This document shows, one piece after another, positions 26,601-34,314 of a stretch of DNA of 39,121 nt; the first letter of the stretch is position 1, and every line of letters begins with the position of its first letter. The translations under genes were made by a program, and so were the position numbers. This DNA comes from PWPR01 sp964497955 (GTDB lineage: Bacteria; Bacillota; UBA994; PWPR01), in contig CAZCFQ010000003.1 in the NCBI GenBank assembly GCA_964497955.1, forward strand, positions 1 through 39,121, written 5' to 3'. A model generated the notes under the pieces. The model was not told the origin of the DNA. It saw nothing but the letters and a program-made list of their open reading frames with translations, and made no database searches.

Positions 26601-26958
26601 CGATAAATTTATTATAAATAATAGAAATTATGTATTAATGGATCTAAAAACTGGTATAATAAATACAAAGCAATTAGAAAAATATAAGTTACAAAATGCT
26701 GTATATGCTTTAGCTATTACTCAAGCATATGATCAGTATCCATCTTCATTGATAAATTATTATATGAGTAATAGTGAAATTTATGACTATATTGGAGAGT
26801 TGCCAGACTATGATAGTAGCTTTAATCTTATCAAAGATAGGCTAAAAGCTCTTGATTATGACTTGGCAAGTAAAAGTTTTGAGAAAAATTTAGAGTCTTG
26901 TAGGAATTGTGCTTATTTAGATTTATGTAAAAATAATAAGGGGGATAATAATGCGTAA
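23638..26958 (+). CDS. addA: AddA-type helicase-nuclease subunit
   Basis: The 1106-aa protein is a full UvrD-type superfamily 1 helicase fused to a nuclease. It has Walker A AGAGSGKT (22-29), TFTNKSA (motif Ia), Walker B VDEFQD with D356/E357, GDQRQSIYRFR (motif III), SVHQSKGLEF (motif V) and YVATTRA (motif VI). The nuclease has D989 (GVIDKF) and D1002-x-K1004 (DLK). Unusually, cysteines C878 (HECPKQYYY), C1088, C1091 and C1097 (CRNCAYLDLC) repeat the Fe-S pattern of AddB. The ATG at 23638 has TTGGAGG upstream and lies 14 bp inside addB. A longer in-frame start at 23614 has no ribosome site. Confidence 0.95.
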   Translation: MKFTKSQKEAIETKNKNLTLSAGAGSGKTTVLVNRYISFLASKSVNIKEILAITFTNKSAADMRVKVREHISKQIKSSFGKNKKYWLNIKDQFEQATISTIHGFALQVLRSHPLESNINPEASMMDEVESKILLTDTIREIVREYYQDEDMQSLVQTVKSVNYTIQLLASIYQKVRSLGQPIENIASKALSQVGQLDNEINTAKMNIKLLFKELNQVVDNYNKTSVFTTRYQNYDIEDIVNKIMNVKSYQDSGFNLVLKDIKAILNRPVKDAKELSQEIKENIKTIKQVLAFLDTLPLYDLLERIFVEIDEKYSNRKRMQRVLDYSDLEWGLLKILRENKNVRTYYQNKYKYILVDEFQDTSPLQQELIKLLSPYKKNGLFIVGDQRQSIYRFRAAELAGFLEMKDEIVDNNGKALYLAENFRSKPNLIKFQNEFFSYLFNHSELNYQEVIPGLNEPDNQKRVKLWYLHKDEITDEMKINDLRQLEAKFIAKNIYKLNKQGVSFQDIAVLFRAMTNVKMYELELQKLNIPYQVTGSKGLFDKQEIIDILNLMKHFADTSNEVNLFGLLRSPFFSFSDEELYRIRNEKGLDQELNKKANEKYHEVVNELKSWNQKLVVESVSDCLEEFISLKNYKASLLMANDYGKQAVANINKLIALIRSLESNNTSSLSDILNYINVMRQGNALMGEAKVSEETNSVQIMSVHQSKGLEFDTVIIPQMDRKLANSPKDMICYTKEHGLAIRTRGYADNTQTNFYFEDMKEKEIYLDLEESFRLFYVATTRAERSLILSTASIKISNSKKSYLDYFADYLGVDELPDELTSIGEVIELIPQRIEEVQKEVVKSNKKEMPKLNLLKKVDYKSNTNLFLSATALMIHHECPKQYYYRYIKNIPEFRGKATKGYSATELGTVIHKVCEVMTENNGYEILEKLLTRINKEDKIISMYRRNGRSMIDNYLKSKVFGLMKKADEVKSELEFNLAISDKILTGVIDKFIINNRNYVLMDLKTGIINTKQLEKYKLQNAVYALAITQAYDQYPSSLINYYMSNSEIYDYIGELPDYDSSFNLIKDRLKALDYDLASKSFEKNLESCRNCAYLDLCKNNKGDNNA

Positions 26959-27100
26959 CTTAAACAAGAAATGGGCTATTATTAGTATTGTTGCTGGTAT
27001 TTTAGCTACAGCTGCTCTTATTGCAACTTTGTTTCTATATTTTAGGAAAAATGAAGAACAAGAGATTGAGGAAAAAAAATATACTGAGATTGAATTATAG
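26951..27100 (+). CDS. Small single-span membrane protein coupled to addA
   Basis: This 49-codon gene starts with ATG 26951, eight bases before the end of addA, and has a purine-rich AAGGGGGAT ribosome site. The product starts MRNLNKKW, has one hydrophobic segment at about residues 9-31 (IISIVAGILATAALIATLFLYF), and ends in a charged tail rich in glutamate and lysine. The topology is probably a short N-terminus and a soluble C-terminal tail. The overlap with addA implies translational coupling and the same operon. I recognise no family. It is too short to be certain, but the start site, hydrophobic profile and stop just before a terminator make it a credible gene. Confidence 0.65.
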   Translation: MRNLNKKWAIISIVAGILATAALIATLFLYFRKNEEQEIEEKKYTEIEL

Positions 27101-27127
27101 TAAAAAGGGCTGCTAATTTAGCAGCCC
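27101..27127 (-). terminator. Intrinsic terminator for the M81 peptidase gene
   Basis: GGGCTGCTA (27107-27115) pairs with TAGCAGCCC (27119-27127) around ATT. On the minus strand it is followed by TTTTT, so it mainly ends the M81 gene. On the plus strand the downstream TAATCATTT is a weaker tract, but it may still stop the addBA transcript. Confidence 0.85.
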
Positions 27128-27134
27128 TAATCAT

Positions 27135-28613
27135 TTACCTTCTAAAATTATCTCCTATGGGATAAGCATCTTTTGGAACATTGTTATACTCTAAAGTCAG
27201 TAGGTTTGGTGCTCCTATTCCTGGTGCATCAATTTTATAGTCTACTTTAGCTATATCATCCCAATAAGCTCTATGATGAACCCTTGATTTAAGAGGAATT
27301 ATATCAAGTTTTGTATAGTCAATATTTGCAGCAGTATAAGGAGCACTATCATTAGCACCTCTCATACGATCTGAAACAACTACATATCTATCTTGACCCA
27401 TATCAATTGTTACAATTTTACTATCTTTTATTTTTTGTCCATGTCCCATGGGTCCTACTCGTTTGTATTCAGGACTTCCCATAAAGATTATCTCACCGCT
27501 GATTTCAACAGGTTCTCCAGAAAACTTAGAGGCCCATCCGCCTACTTTAATAGTTACATTATCACCAACTTGATGATTATTAAATAGATACTTTATAGCT
27601 TTAGGATCACTCATACCAGGGATAGCAAAGTTTGTTGCACCTTGTTCAATTAATTCTCTTAAAACATGGGTGCTGTCACCGGTTCTATCTGCTCCATCTG
27701 CAACTGTAACAGGACCTTTCCCTTGGTTTACTAATTCAATAACTTCAGCAATACCTTCTTTAGTTTTAGGTAATTGTTTGTTCAAATCAAATCTTAAATC
27801 CCATGCTTTTTGGCATAAATCATTAACTATTTCGTTGGCTAACTCTTCATTATTATCTGTTACAGCAATAATTGACATTCCAATATCAACTACATCAGCA
27901 TAAGCAAATCCAGGAGCTACACTAACAGCAATCACATCACTTCTTTTTTCATACTCTCTACAAAGATCATATAAAACTTTCATTGGATGATATTCAGAAC
28001 CTTGGAAAATACTAGCTGAGACAACTCCAGGTTTTCTTAATGCTTGTGTAGGTTTAACTTTGCCTTTGATAGTATCTATCAGACATTTAGCAGCTTTTTG
28101 ACCTGTTTCATCGGTATCAATATGGGGATAAGTTCTAATTATAAATACTGCATCAGAAGCATCAGTAAGCTCATGGTCTTCATTTGCATGTAAATCTAAG
28201 GTAACCATTATTGGTACTTCACCTACTACTTTCCTAACTCTTCTTACTATTTCTGCTTCAGGTTTTTCTACCCCTTCAACAGCCATTGCACCATGCAAAG
28301 CTAATAAAACTCCATCAACTGGCATTTGTGATTTAATCTTATTAGCAATTTCATTAGAGTATTTATCAAAACATTCTGGGGTAAACCAAGAAGTGTATGG
28401 ACCTGGAGCCATTCCAACACTTATAATAGGGATAATATCAGTATCATTATCTTCTAAAACTGATATAAAACCATTTAAGTAATTGGGAATACCTTTGTTT
28501 TCATCAATTACCTCCTGACCTCTTTGGACATAAGGTTCTAAAGAATCAATGGTAGTTCTTTCTGGACAAAAAGTACAAGTTTCGTGAGAAAACTGAGCTA
28601 TTGCTATACGCAA
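27135..28613 (-). CDS. M81-family metallopeptidase, MlrC-like
   Basis: The 492-aa protein belongs to the M81/MlrC family (microcystinase C-like zinc peptidases). Markers are MRIAIAQFSHETCTFCPE at the N-terminus, ALHGAM and VTLDLHANE with the probable metal-binding Asp-His pair, and RTYPHIDTDETG. The C-terminal half contains the family's VADGADRTGDST and the closing MRGANDSAPYTAAN segment. Members cleave small peptides, and cytoplasmic ones probably degrade unusual or D-amino-acid peptides; the substrate here is unknown. The start is TTG at 28613 with AAGGAGT about 9 nt upstream on the minus strand. It is divergent from the GNAT gene with only about 40 bp between them. Confidence 0.9.
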   Translation of the reverse strand: MRIAIAQFSHETCTFCPERTTIDSLEPYVQRGQEVIDENKGIPNYLNGFISVLEDNDTDIIPIISVGMAPGPYTSWFTPECFDKYSNEIANKIKSQMPVDGVLLALHGAMAVEGVEKPEAEIVRRVRKVVGEVPIMVTLDLHANEDHELTDASDAVFIIRTYPHIDTDETGQKAAKCLIDTIKGKVKPTQALRKPGVVSASIFQGSEYHPMKVLYDLCREYEKRSDVIAVSVAPGFAYADVVDIGMSIIAVTDNNEELANEIVNDLCQKAWDLRFDLNKQLPKTKEGIAEVIELVNQGKGPVTVADGADRTGDSTHVLRELIEQGATNFAIPGMSDPKAIKYLFNNHQVGDNVTIKVGGWASKFSGEPVEISGEIIFMGSPEYKRVGPMGHGQKIKDSKIVTIDMGQDRYVVVSDRMRGANDSAPYTAANIDYTKLDIIPLKSRVHHRAYWDDIAKVDYKIDAPGIGAPNLLTLEYNNVPKDAYPIGDNFRR

Positions 28614-28653
28614 AATTGATCACTCCTTAAATTTTTTTGAAAGTTGGTTAGTT

Positions 28654-29334
28654 ATGATACAAATCGCTAAAGTACTAAATTTAAATCAAGCTACTGGAAT
28701 ACATGTGAAAGAGAGTAATAATTTTAATTTCTTAGATTCTAATCTAGGTATTTTTATGATTTCTTTAAGAGACTCTATCAATATTTTTACATCAAATAAA
28801 TATTATAAATATTTAAAAGAAATAACTAAAACACTTGATATTGAAGACATATTTGAAGTAAGCTTTATCACTTTATTAGAAAGCTTATTGGCCAAAGATA
28901 ACCATTTGCTTTCAGGACCCTTTTTAATTTTCACACCTAAAGAAGGCACTATAATAAGTATGGAAAACGAGTATATAATTGAAAAAACCTTTAATGACAA
29001 TAAGAAGTTATTACAATATACTTCATATAAAAATGCAATCAATGTAAATATTGCTAAAGATTTTTATTTATATTTACTAAAAAAAGAAAATAAAGTTGTA
29101 GCTGTTTGCAGTGCAAATAGAGAAGTTTGGCCTATTTATAGTATAGGGATTGAAGTAGACCATTATTACAGAAATAAAGGATTAGGTTCATATGTACTAA
29201 AACATGTTGCTAATGATTTGATTTCAAATGAACTCATTCCAATCTATTTAACAAAAATATATAACATTAATTCTATAAATTTAGCTAACAAAGCTAATTT
29301 CAAAGCAATTGCTACAACTATTTTTACAATATAG
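28654..29334 (+). CDS. GNAT-family acetyltransferase
   Basis: The 226-aa protein has a C-terminal GNAT domain (about residues 130-226). The acetyl-CoA motif is YRNKGLGSYVLKHVAND, and VCSANREVWPIYSIGIEVD supplies the preceding beta strands. The N-terminal 130 residues resemble a degenerate second acyltransferase-type half and show no recognisable motif. The acceptor is unknown. The ribosome site is weak, with no clear AGGAGG before the ATG at 28654. It is divergent from the M81 gene, and its stop codon is directly adjacent to that of the convergent threonine synthase gene with no intervening base. It is probably transcribed alone. Confidence 0.8.
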   Translation: MIQIAKVLNLNQATGIHVKESNNFNFLDSNLGIFMISLRDSINIFTSNKYYKYLKEITKTLDIEDIFEVSFITLLESLLAKDNHLLSGPFLIFTPKEGTIISMENEYIIEKTFNDNKKLLQYTSYKNAINVNIAKDFYLYLLKKENKVVAVCSANREVWPIYSIGIEVDHYYRNKGLGSYVLKHVANDLISNELIPIYLTKIYNINSINLANKANFKAIATTIFTI

Positions 29335-30531
29335 TTATAAAACTTGATCTAGGTCATCTAAAGAAACAAAATTAGAATTTAAGTTATGATAATTAAAAGC
29401 TTTTGTGTCTTTCAAACCACCACCAGTTGCAATCATTACTACAGTTTGGTTTTCTTTGATTATGCCTTCATTCATTAACTTATACACTGCAGCAAGAGGA
29501 ACAGCCCCAGCTGGTTGGGTGAAAATACCATAATGAGCTAGTTCTAAATGAGCATCTTTAATCTGATCATTATTCACTGTTAAAGCAAGACCGTTATATC
29601 TTTCAAGGAGTCGTAAAACTTCATTGCCACTTGGAGGATTAGGATTTCCTATTGCAGGAGAGATGGTATCAGTTTTACCAAAATGAGATATTTTCTTTTC
29701 GCCTTTTATATATGCGGTTGCAATTGGAGCGGCCCCAGCAGATTGCACACATATAAATGTTGGTAGTTTTGTTATTAACCCAGCATTTTTAAATTCAATA
29801 AAACCTTTTACAATACCTCTGAAATTACCACCAGCGCTTGTTGGAACTATTACGTAATCAGGAGTATCAAACTCTAATTGTTCACATATTTCAAAAGCTA
29901 TACTTTTTGACCCTTCAACTCTCATTGGAACATCAGAATTAATGAAAGCTATGTCTTTTTCTTTTCCAATTTTTAAGCTTTTATCATAAAGCTTTGCATA
30001 GTCTCCTTTTACTTGTAATACTTTTGGCCCATAGATTGCAATAGGGTTTAACTTTTCTTTAGCCATATCTTCTTTAACTAATATGGTTGTCTTAAGATTA
30101 GCTTTAGCTCCATAAGCAGCAACACTAGCTGCCATATTACCAGTAGATACTGTTCCAATTTGAGAATAACCTAATCTTAGTGCATTAATTACTCCAATTA
30201 CACTACCTCTATCTTTAAAAGACCAAGTAGGGTTTTGCGTTTCATTTTTTACAAAAACATTTGCTAAATTCAACTTATTTCTTAAGTAGTCTATTTTGAC
30301 TAATGGGGTAAAACCTTCGCCTAAACTAATTCCATAATCTTTAGTTAGATATGGGTAAAAATCTTTGTATCTAACCCAAAAAGGGTCACTTGGTTTACTA
30401 TTTTTATTTATTTTACCTTTTTCAATATATTCTACGTTTAAAGGTTCATTACAAATTGGGCATCTAGGGTAACTTTCATCTAGTTTTGTGGTATGATTAC
30501 AATTAGAACAAACATATTTTAAATCATTCAA
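29335..30531 (-). CDS. thrC: Threonine synthase
   Basis: Threonine synthase converts O-phosphohomoserine to threonine with pyridoxal phosphate. The protein has an N-terminal zinc-ribbon with C8, C11, C24 and C27 and a PLP fold. The PLP lysine is K106 in TWSFKDRGS, the phosphate loop reads SAGGNFRG, and TGGGLKD is at the C-terminal end. The likely start is TTG 30531, which has GAGGTGAT six bases upstream. A GTG three codons earlier (30540) would lie within that ribosome site. The product is then 398 aa. It converges with the GNAT gene, abutting at the stop codons. No hom or thrB is nearby, so the gene is isolated from the pathway. Confidence 0.9.
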   Translation of the reverse strand: MNDLKYVCSNCNHTTKLDESYPRCPICNEPLNVEYIEKGKINKNSKPSDPFWVRYKDFYPYLTKDYGISLGEGFTPLVKIDYLRNKLNLANVFVKNETQNPTWSFKDRGSVIGVINALRLGYSQIGTVSTGNMAASVAAYGAKANLKTTILVKEDMAKEKLNPIAIYGPKVLQVKGDYAKLYDKSLKIGKEKDIAFINSDVPMRVEGSKSIAFEICEQLEFDTPDYVIVPTSAGGNFRGIVKGFIEFKNAGLITKLPTFICVQSAGAAPIATAYIKGEKKISHFGKTDTISPAIGNPNPPSGNEVLRLLERYNGLALTVNNDQIKDAHLELAHYGIFTQPAGAVPLAAVYKLMNEGIIKENQTVVMIATGGGLKDTKAFNYHNLNSNFVSLDDLDQVL

Positions 30532-30612
30532 TTTTATCACCTCATATAGTATTACTACAAAGAGACTAAAATTCCTTTATTGAAGTGATAAATATTTTTA
30601 AGGAGGTTAGAG

Positions 30613-31740
30613 ATGCCTAATAAAAGGTGGAGAAAACACCTAGAATTAATACCAGTTATTATTATAAGTATAATATTATACAAGTATATAGATTCATCAG
30701 AGCTTTTTTCAAAAGGGTTTGGTTATGTCGTTTCACTTTTCTCATACTTTTTATGGGCTACAATTTTAGCTTATTTTTTAAATCCATTTATTGTCTGGGT
30801 TGAAAAGAGAACAAAGATTAGAAGAATAATCACAATCTTTTTAGTTTATACACTTATGTTTGCGTTTATATATCTACTACTTAGAGCACTTACCCCAAGA
30901 TTAGTTGAAAATATTAGTGAGTTAATTGAAAACATTCCAGCTTATTATACAATTGCACTTGAATGGGTTAATGAAACTATCGCAGAACTTGAAGTTAATG
31001 ATACTATAGGCATTATACCAGCTATACAAAATGCAGTAGGAGATTTAACAGAGGCTACATCAATGGCTTTGAATCAAGTTCTAAATAGTATTTTAGATGG
31101 TGTCGCTGTAGGTACGACATTTCTTACAACATTTGTATTTGCAGTAGTTATTTCTGCTTATATGCTTTTTGATAAAGAAATTATTTTAAAAGCATCAAAG
31201 AAAATAATTAGAGCACTCACTGTAGGTGAAGATTCTGCACAAGAAGTTTTTAGTTTTGCACAAGAAGTAGATGATATTTTTTCTAGATATTTAAACGGAA
31301 GAATAATTGATTCTGCAATAATAGGACTACTTTGTTATATTTTAATGATGATTTTTAAAATTCCGTACGCAGCGGCACTTAGCTTTACAGTTGGTGTAAC
31401 AAATTTAATACCATACTTTGGTCCTTTTATCGGAATGATACCTGTTTTTATAATATCTCTATTTTCAGGTTTATGGGTAGCGTTTACAGGCCTAATTCTA
31501 GTATTTTTATTGCAACAGTTTGATGGTTTTTACTTAGGGCCATTGATAATGGGTGGAAAAGTAGGATTAAGACCTTTATGGATTATTTTAGCTATTTCAG
31601 TAGGTGGAAAACTTTATGGAGTAGTAGGAATGTTTTTAGGTGTACCAATAATGGCGGTCCTAAAAAGATTGTTAGATGCGTATATAGAAGCAAAGTTAGA
31701 AGGTAAAACAGCTAGTATCAAAACGGAACCGGAGGATTAA
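30613..31740 (+). CDS. AI-2E family permease
   Basis: The 375-aa protein is an AI-2E family transporter (PF01594 type) with about seven or eight membrane segments. It has the usual long central amphipathic region and a conserved C-terminal block including NLIPYFGPFIGMIPVF and GPLIMGGKVGL. Family members have been linked to autoinducer-2 or ion export, but the name is not a proof of function. The ATG at 30613 has AAGGAGG 8 nt upstream. The glucosaminidase gene begins only 2 bp after its stop, so the two are probably co-transcribed. Confidence 0.9.
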   Translation: MPNKRWRKHLELIPVIIISIILYKYIDSSELFSKGFGYVVSLFSYFLWATILAYFLNPFIVWVEKRTKIRRIITIFLVYTLMFAFIYLLLRALTPRLVENISELIENIPAYYTIALEWVNETIAELEVNDTIGIIPAIQNAVGDLTEATSMALNQVLNSILDGVAVGTTFLTTFVFAVVISAYMLFDKEIILKASKKIIRALTVGEDSAQEVFSFAQEVDDIFSRYLNGRIIDSAIIGLLCYILMMIFKIPYAAALSFTVGVTNLIPYFGPFIGMIPVFIISLFSGLWVAFTGLILVFLLQQFDGFYLGPLIMGGKVGLRPLWIILAISVGGKLYGVVGMFLGVPIMAVLKRLLDAYIEAKLEGKTASIKTEPED

Positions 31741-31742
31741 TA

Positions 31743-32756
31743 ATGAAAAAAATTATTATAATCATTTTTATATTCTTTATTGCATTAGAAGTTGGTTACG
31801 CTCAAGCCAATTCTAGTGTATATAGCTTATATTTAGAAGATGAGTTAATTGAATTTGAAACACCTTTACAGATAAAGAATTCTAAGTTATATGCACCCGC
31901 AAGGCAAATTGCTGAATTATTGGGTGCTAAAGTAGCGTGGAAACAAGAATTATCTGCAATGGCATTATTTAAAGATAGGGAAGAATGGCTTTTTTTTACG
32001 AGAGAGAGTTTAACTTATCGTAATGGTAGAGAATATAGTAATGAAATCAAAGCAGAACTTATTAATAATAGATCAATGTTACCAGTTAGATTTCTAGGTG
32101 AGCTATTTGATATGGAAGTAGAGTATGATGGTGAAACTAGTAGTACTTATTTGAGAAGTATTGACAAGTTAGAACAAGAAATACAGTCTACAAACATATT
32201 AGGACAATCAATTGCAACTGCTGAACAAATGGCAAATTATGTGCTTGAAAATAATCCAAACTATAACTTAAGTGTGTCAGCTTTAGAATTAGCCCAGATA
32301 TTTTTAGAAGAAGGTCAAGCAGAAGGAGTTAGAGGAGATTTTGCATTTGCTCAAAGTATTTTAGAAACAGGTTTTTTCAATTTTCGTGGTGATGTCAGTG
32401 CTAGTCAAAATAACTTTTGTGGATTAGGAGCTACTGGTGGAGTTCCGGGTAACTCTTTTGAGTCTGTTAGAATTGGAGTAAGAGCCCAAATACAACATTT
32501 AAAAGCATATGCTTGTTATGATGAACTTAATAATGATTTGGTTGACCCAAGATGGCTGGGGAGTTCTGATATAAGAGGTAGTGCTCCAAAACTAGAATTC
32601 TTAGCACAAGCACTAAACCCGAGTGGAAGTGGTTGGGCATATCCTGGATATCCTAGTTATAAATATGAAAATGTAGAGCAAGCTTTTGCAGATGGACAGA
32701 CATATGGTCAAAGAATTCATAAAATATTTTTAAAAATTATTAAATCGAATGATTAA
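31743..32756 (+). CDS. Secreted glucosaminidase with copper-amine-oxidase-like N-terminal domain
   Basis: The 337-aa exported protein has a signal peptide of about 22 residues (cleavage likely after YAQA). A copper-amine-oxidase N-terminal-like repeat domain follows at about residues 25-140, with the telltale MLPVRFLGELF at 112-122. The endo-beta-N-acetylglucosaminidase domain of the GH73 type occupies about 155-335, with likely catalytic E208 in AQSILETGFF. It should cleave peptidoglycan at the cell surface. The ATG at 31743 is 2 bp after the AI-2E family permease gene, and the GGAGGA site lies in the end of that gene. A family alternative is flagellar or spore-linked lytic enzyme, but no such genes are near. 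Confidence 0.88.
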   Translation: MKKIIIIIFIFFIALEVGYAQANSSVYSLYLEDELIEFETPLQIKNSKLYAPARQIAELLGAKVAWKQELSAMALFKDREEWLFFTRESLTYRNGREYSNEIKAELINNRSMLPVRFLGELFDMEVEYDGETSSTYLRSIDKLEQEIQSTNILGQSIATAEQMANYVLENNPNYNLSVSALELAQIFLEEGQAEGVRGDFAFAQSILETGFFNFRGDVSASQNNFCGLGATGGVPGNSFESVRIGVRAQIQHLKAYACYDELNNDLVDPRWLGSSDIRGSAPKLEFLAQALNPSGSGWAYPGYPSYKYENVEQAFADGQTYGQRIHKIFLKIIKSND

Positions 32757-32789
32757 TAGTTTTAATTTGTTAAAATTGATATTAAGATG

Positions 32790-32818
32790 TTGTTATTTGA
32801 ATACTTATGTAATATAAT
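32790..32818 (+). promoter_or_regulatory. Promoter of the secreted orphan gene
   Basis: TTGTTA (32790-32795) and a consensus TATAAT (32813-32818) are 17 bp apart, with a start expected about 30 nt before the TTG at 32855. Confidence 0.6.
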
Positions 32819-32854
32819 TATCACAGATGGGTAGAACAAGGAGGTGCATGCTAG

Positions 32855-33238
32855 TTGAAAAACGTGTCTAAGATTTTAGTCTTAGTTTTGGTGTTGTCAC
32901 TGTTTACAAACGTTGCGCTAGCTGAAGTAGAAGTAAATGATTATCGTGTAGAGTTGATGCAAAAGTTAGTAGATAGGACTAATGAGTCAATATTACAAGA
33001 CGTAGAGAGAGCACAAGAAAATTCGGAAATGATAATGGAGTATCTTGGTGATAACTTTCTTAGCAGATTTATTGTTGATGCAATAATAGATTCGTTAGTA
33101 AGAACTACTAATGCCAAAGCAGACGCAACAATTAGAATTGGTGAAAGATTAGGTATTACGGTAGTCTGTGTCTATGTAGAGTATTTTGTTGGATATAGAA
33201 CTGTAGAAATAGATCCCCTTTATGTAATAGCGGATTAA
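32855..33238 (+). CDS. Secreted protein of unknown function
   Basis: The 127-aa product starts with a TTG at 32855 preceded by AAGGAGGTG about 9 nt upstream. It has a classic signal peptide (residues 1-23, KNVSKILVLVLVLSLFTNV then ALA cleavage). The mature part is about 104 residues, acidic and helical-looking, with no cysteine until C168-like positions are absent and one cysteine late in the sequence (VVCVYVEYF). I do not recognise the family. It has its own promoter and terminator, so it is monocistronic between the glucosaminidase and HD-GYP genes. It could be an envelope-associated or extracellular protein, but sequence shows no function. Confidence 0.75.
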   Translation: MKNVSKILVLVLVLSLFTNVALAEVEVNDYRVELMQKLVDRTNESILQDVERAQENSEMIMEYLGDNFLSRFIVDAIIDSLVRTTNAKADATIRIGERLGITVVCVYVEYFVGYRTVEIDPLYVIAD

Positions 33239-33250
33239 TAGAATTAACGA

Positions 33251-33280
33251 TTGATGCTTTTTTGAAAGCATCAATTTTTT
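33251..33280 (+). terminator. Intrinsic terminator after the secreted orphan gene
   Basis: TTGATGCTTT (33251-33260) pairs with AAAGCATCAA (33265-33274) around TTTG, followed by a T run. Confidence 0.92.
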
Positions 33281-33327
33281 TTATTTAAACTTTTTTTTAA
33301 TTTATAAATAAAAACTTCTTATATTTC

Positions 33328-33336
33328 TGTTATAAT
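33328..33336 (+). promoter_or_regulatory. Extended -10 promoter of the HD-GYP/tmk operon
   Basis: TGTTATAAT is an extended -10 with consensus TATAAT at 33331-33336. The -35 region (33308-33313) is weak. The leader to the ATG at 33383 is about 40 nt. Confidence 0.55.
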
Positions 33337-33382
33337 AATTATAGTTTAGAGAATATATCAGTATTAAGAAAGAGTGATATAT

Positions 33383-34303
33383 ATGAGCGGATTTTATATT
33401 GAAAAAAAAGGTAGTTCTATAGAACAAGTTTCCCAAAACTCTGCTACTCTTGATTTATTAGCGAGAGGAGACGGGACAGAAGTATTGCTTCAAGAGATTG
33501 ATTCTGACAAGATAATACAAATAGCTTCTCCTGATAGAAAAAGTGTTTTAGAATTTTTTTATATTCTAGAAGGAAGTATGATTTGGATGAAAGAAGATGG
33601 ATCAAGTGAGGAGTTAACATCTGGTGACTATTTCTATACTAATTATTTCAGGGGTAAAAAACATTTAAAGACATCTTCTAAAACAAAGATATTATATTTT
33701 TCTACTGACCCTATTTTTCATCATATATCAGATGTTATAAAAGATTTAATGAATATGATTAACCAGGTAGAAGATAAAGATTATTATACCCATAGTCATG
33801 GGAATAGGGTCCAAGAGTATGCTACAAAAATAGCTGAAAAGTTAGGAATAACTGGAGATCAATTTGAAAGATTAATGTATGCTTCACTTTTTCATGATAT
33901 AGGGAAAATAAGATTATCAGATAAAATAGTAAGTGGACATGATAAACCTACATGTGAGGAGTGGGCTCAAATTCATAAGCATCCTATTTACGGTAAAGAA
34001 ATAGTTGAAAAATCTTTACTTAGAAATATTGGTGAAATTATTGAACAGCATCATGAGAGATTAGATGGTAGTGGTTATCCTTATGGGCTTAAAGGAGATG
34101 AAATTTCTCTTGAGGCTAGGATAATATCGGTTATAGATGCTTTTGATGCAATGACTACAGACAGATCATATAGTAAGGCTAAAACTATAGAGCAAGCTAT
34201 TGATGAAATAAAATTAGATGCGGGATTAAAATTTGATTCACATATTGTAAACCTTTTCATTGAAGTTTTATGTGAAGAAGGTATATATAGAAAGACGACT
34301 TAG
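33383..34303 (+). CDS. HD-GYP domain protein with cupin-like sensor (putative cyclic-dinucleotide phosphodiesterase)
   Basis: The 306-aa soluble protein has a cupin-like N-terminal domain (about 30-112, FFYILEGSM with EELTSGDYF). An HD-GYP phosphodiesterase domain (about 130-300) follows. HD-GYP landmarks are H137 and H139, H171-D172 (FHDIGK), H198/H200, HHE at 223-225, and GYP at 231-233. The fold normally hydrolyses cyclic-di-GMP or related dinucleotides. The cupin lacks the His-rich metal set, so it probably binds a small ligand. I chose ATG 33383 with AGAGTGAT ahead of it; a GTG at 33374 falls inside that site. The thymidylate kinase gene follows at 11 bp. Confidence 0.88.
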   Translation: MSGFYIEKKGSSIEQVSQNSATLDLLARGDGTEVLLQEIDSDKIIQIASPDRKSVLEFFYILEGSMIWMKEDGSSEELTSGDYFYTNYFRGKKHLKTSSKTKILYFSTDPIFHHISDVIKDLMNMINQVEDKDYYTHSHGNRVQEYATKIAEKLGITGDQFERLMYASLFHDIGKIRLSDKIVSGHDKPTCEEWAQIHKHPIYGKEIVEKSLLRNIGEIIEQHHERLDGSGYPYGLKGDEISLEARIISVIDAFDAMTTDRSYSKAKTIEQAIDEIKLDAGLKFDSHIVNLFIEVLCEEGIYRKTT

Positions 34304-34314
34304 AAAGGATTAAT

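Noticed and set aside
32757..32785. TTTTAA/TTAAAA repeat after the glucosaminidase gene as a terminator
   Set aside because: The stem is only six A-T pairs and lacks a T tract; termination there cannot be supported.
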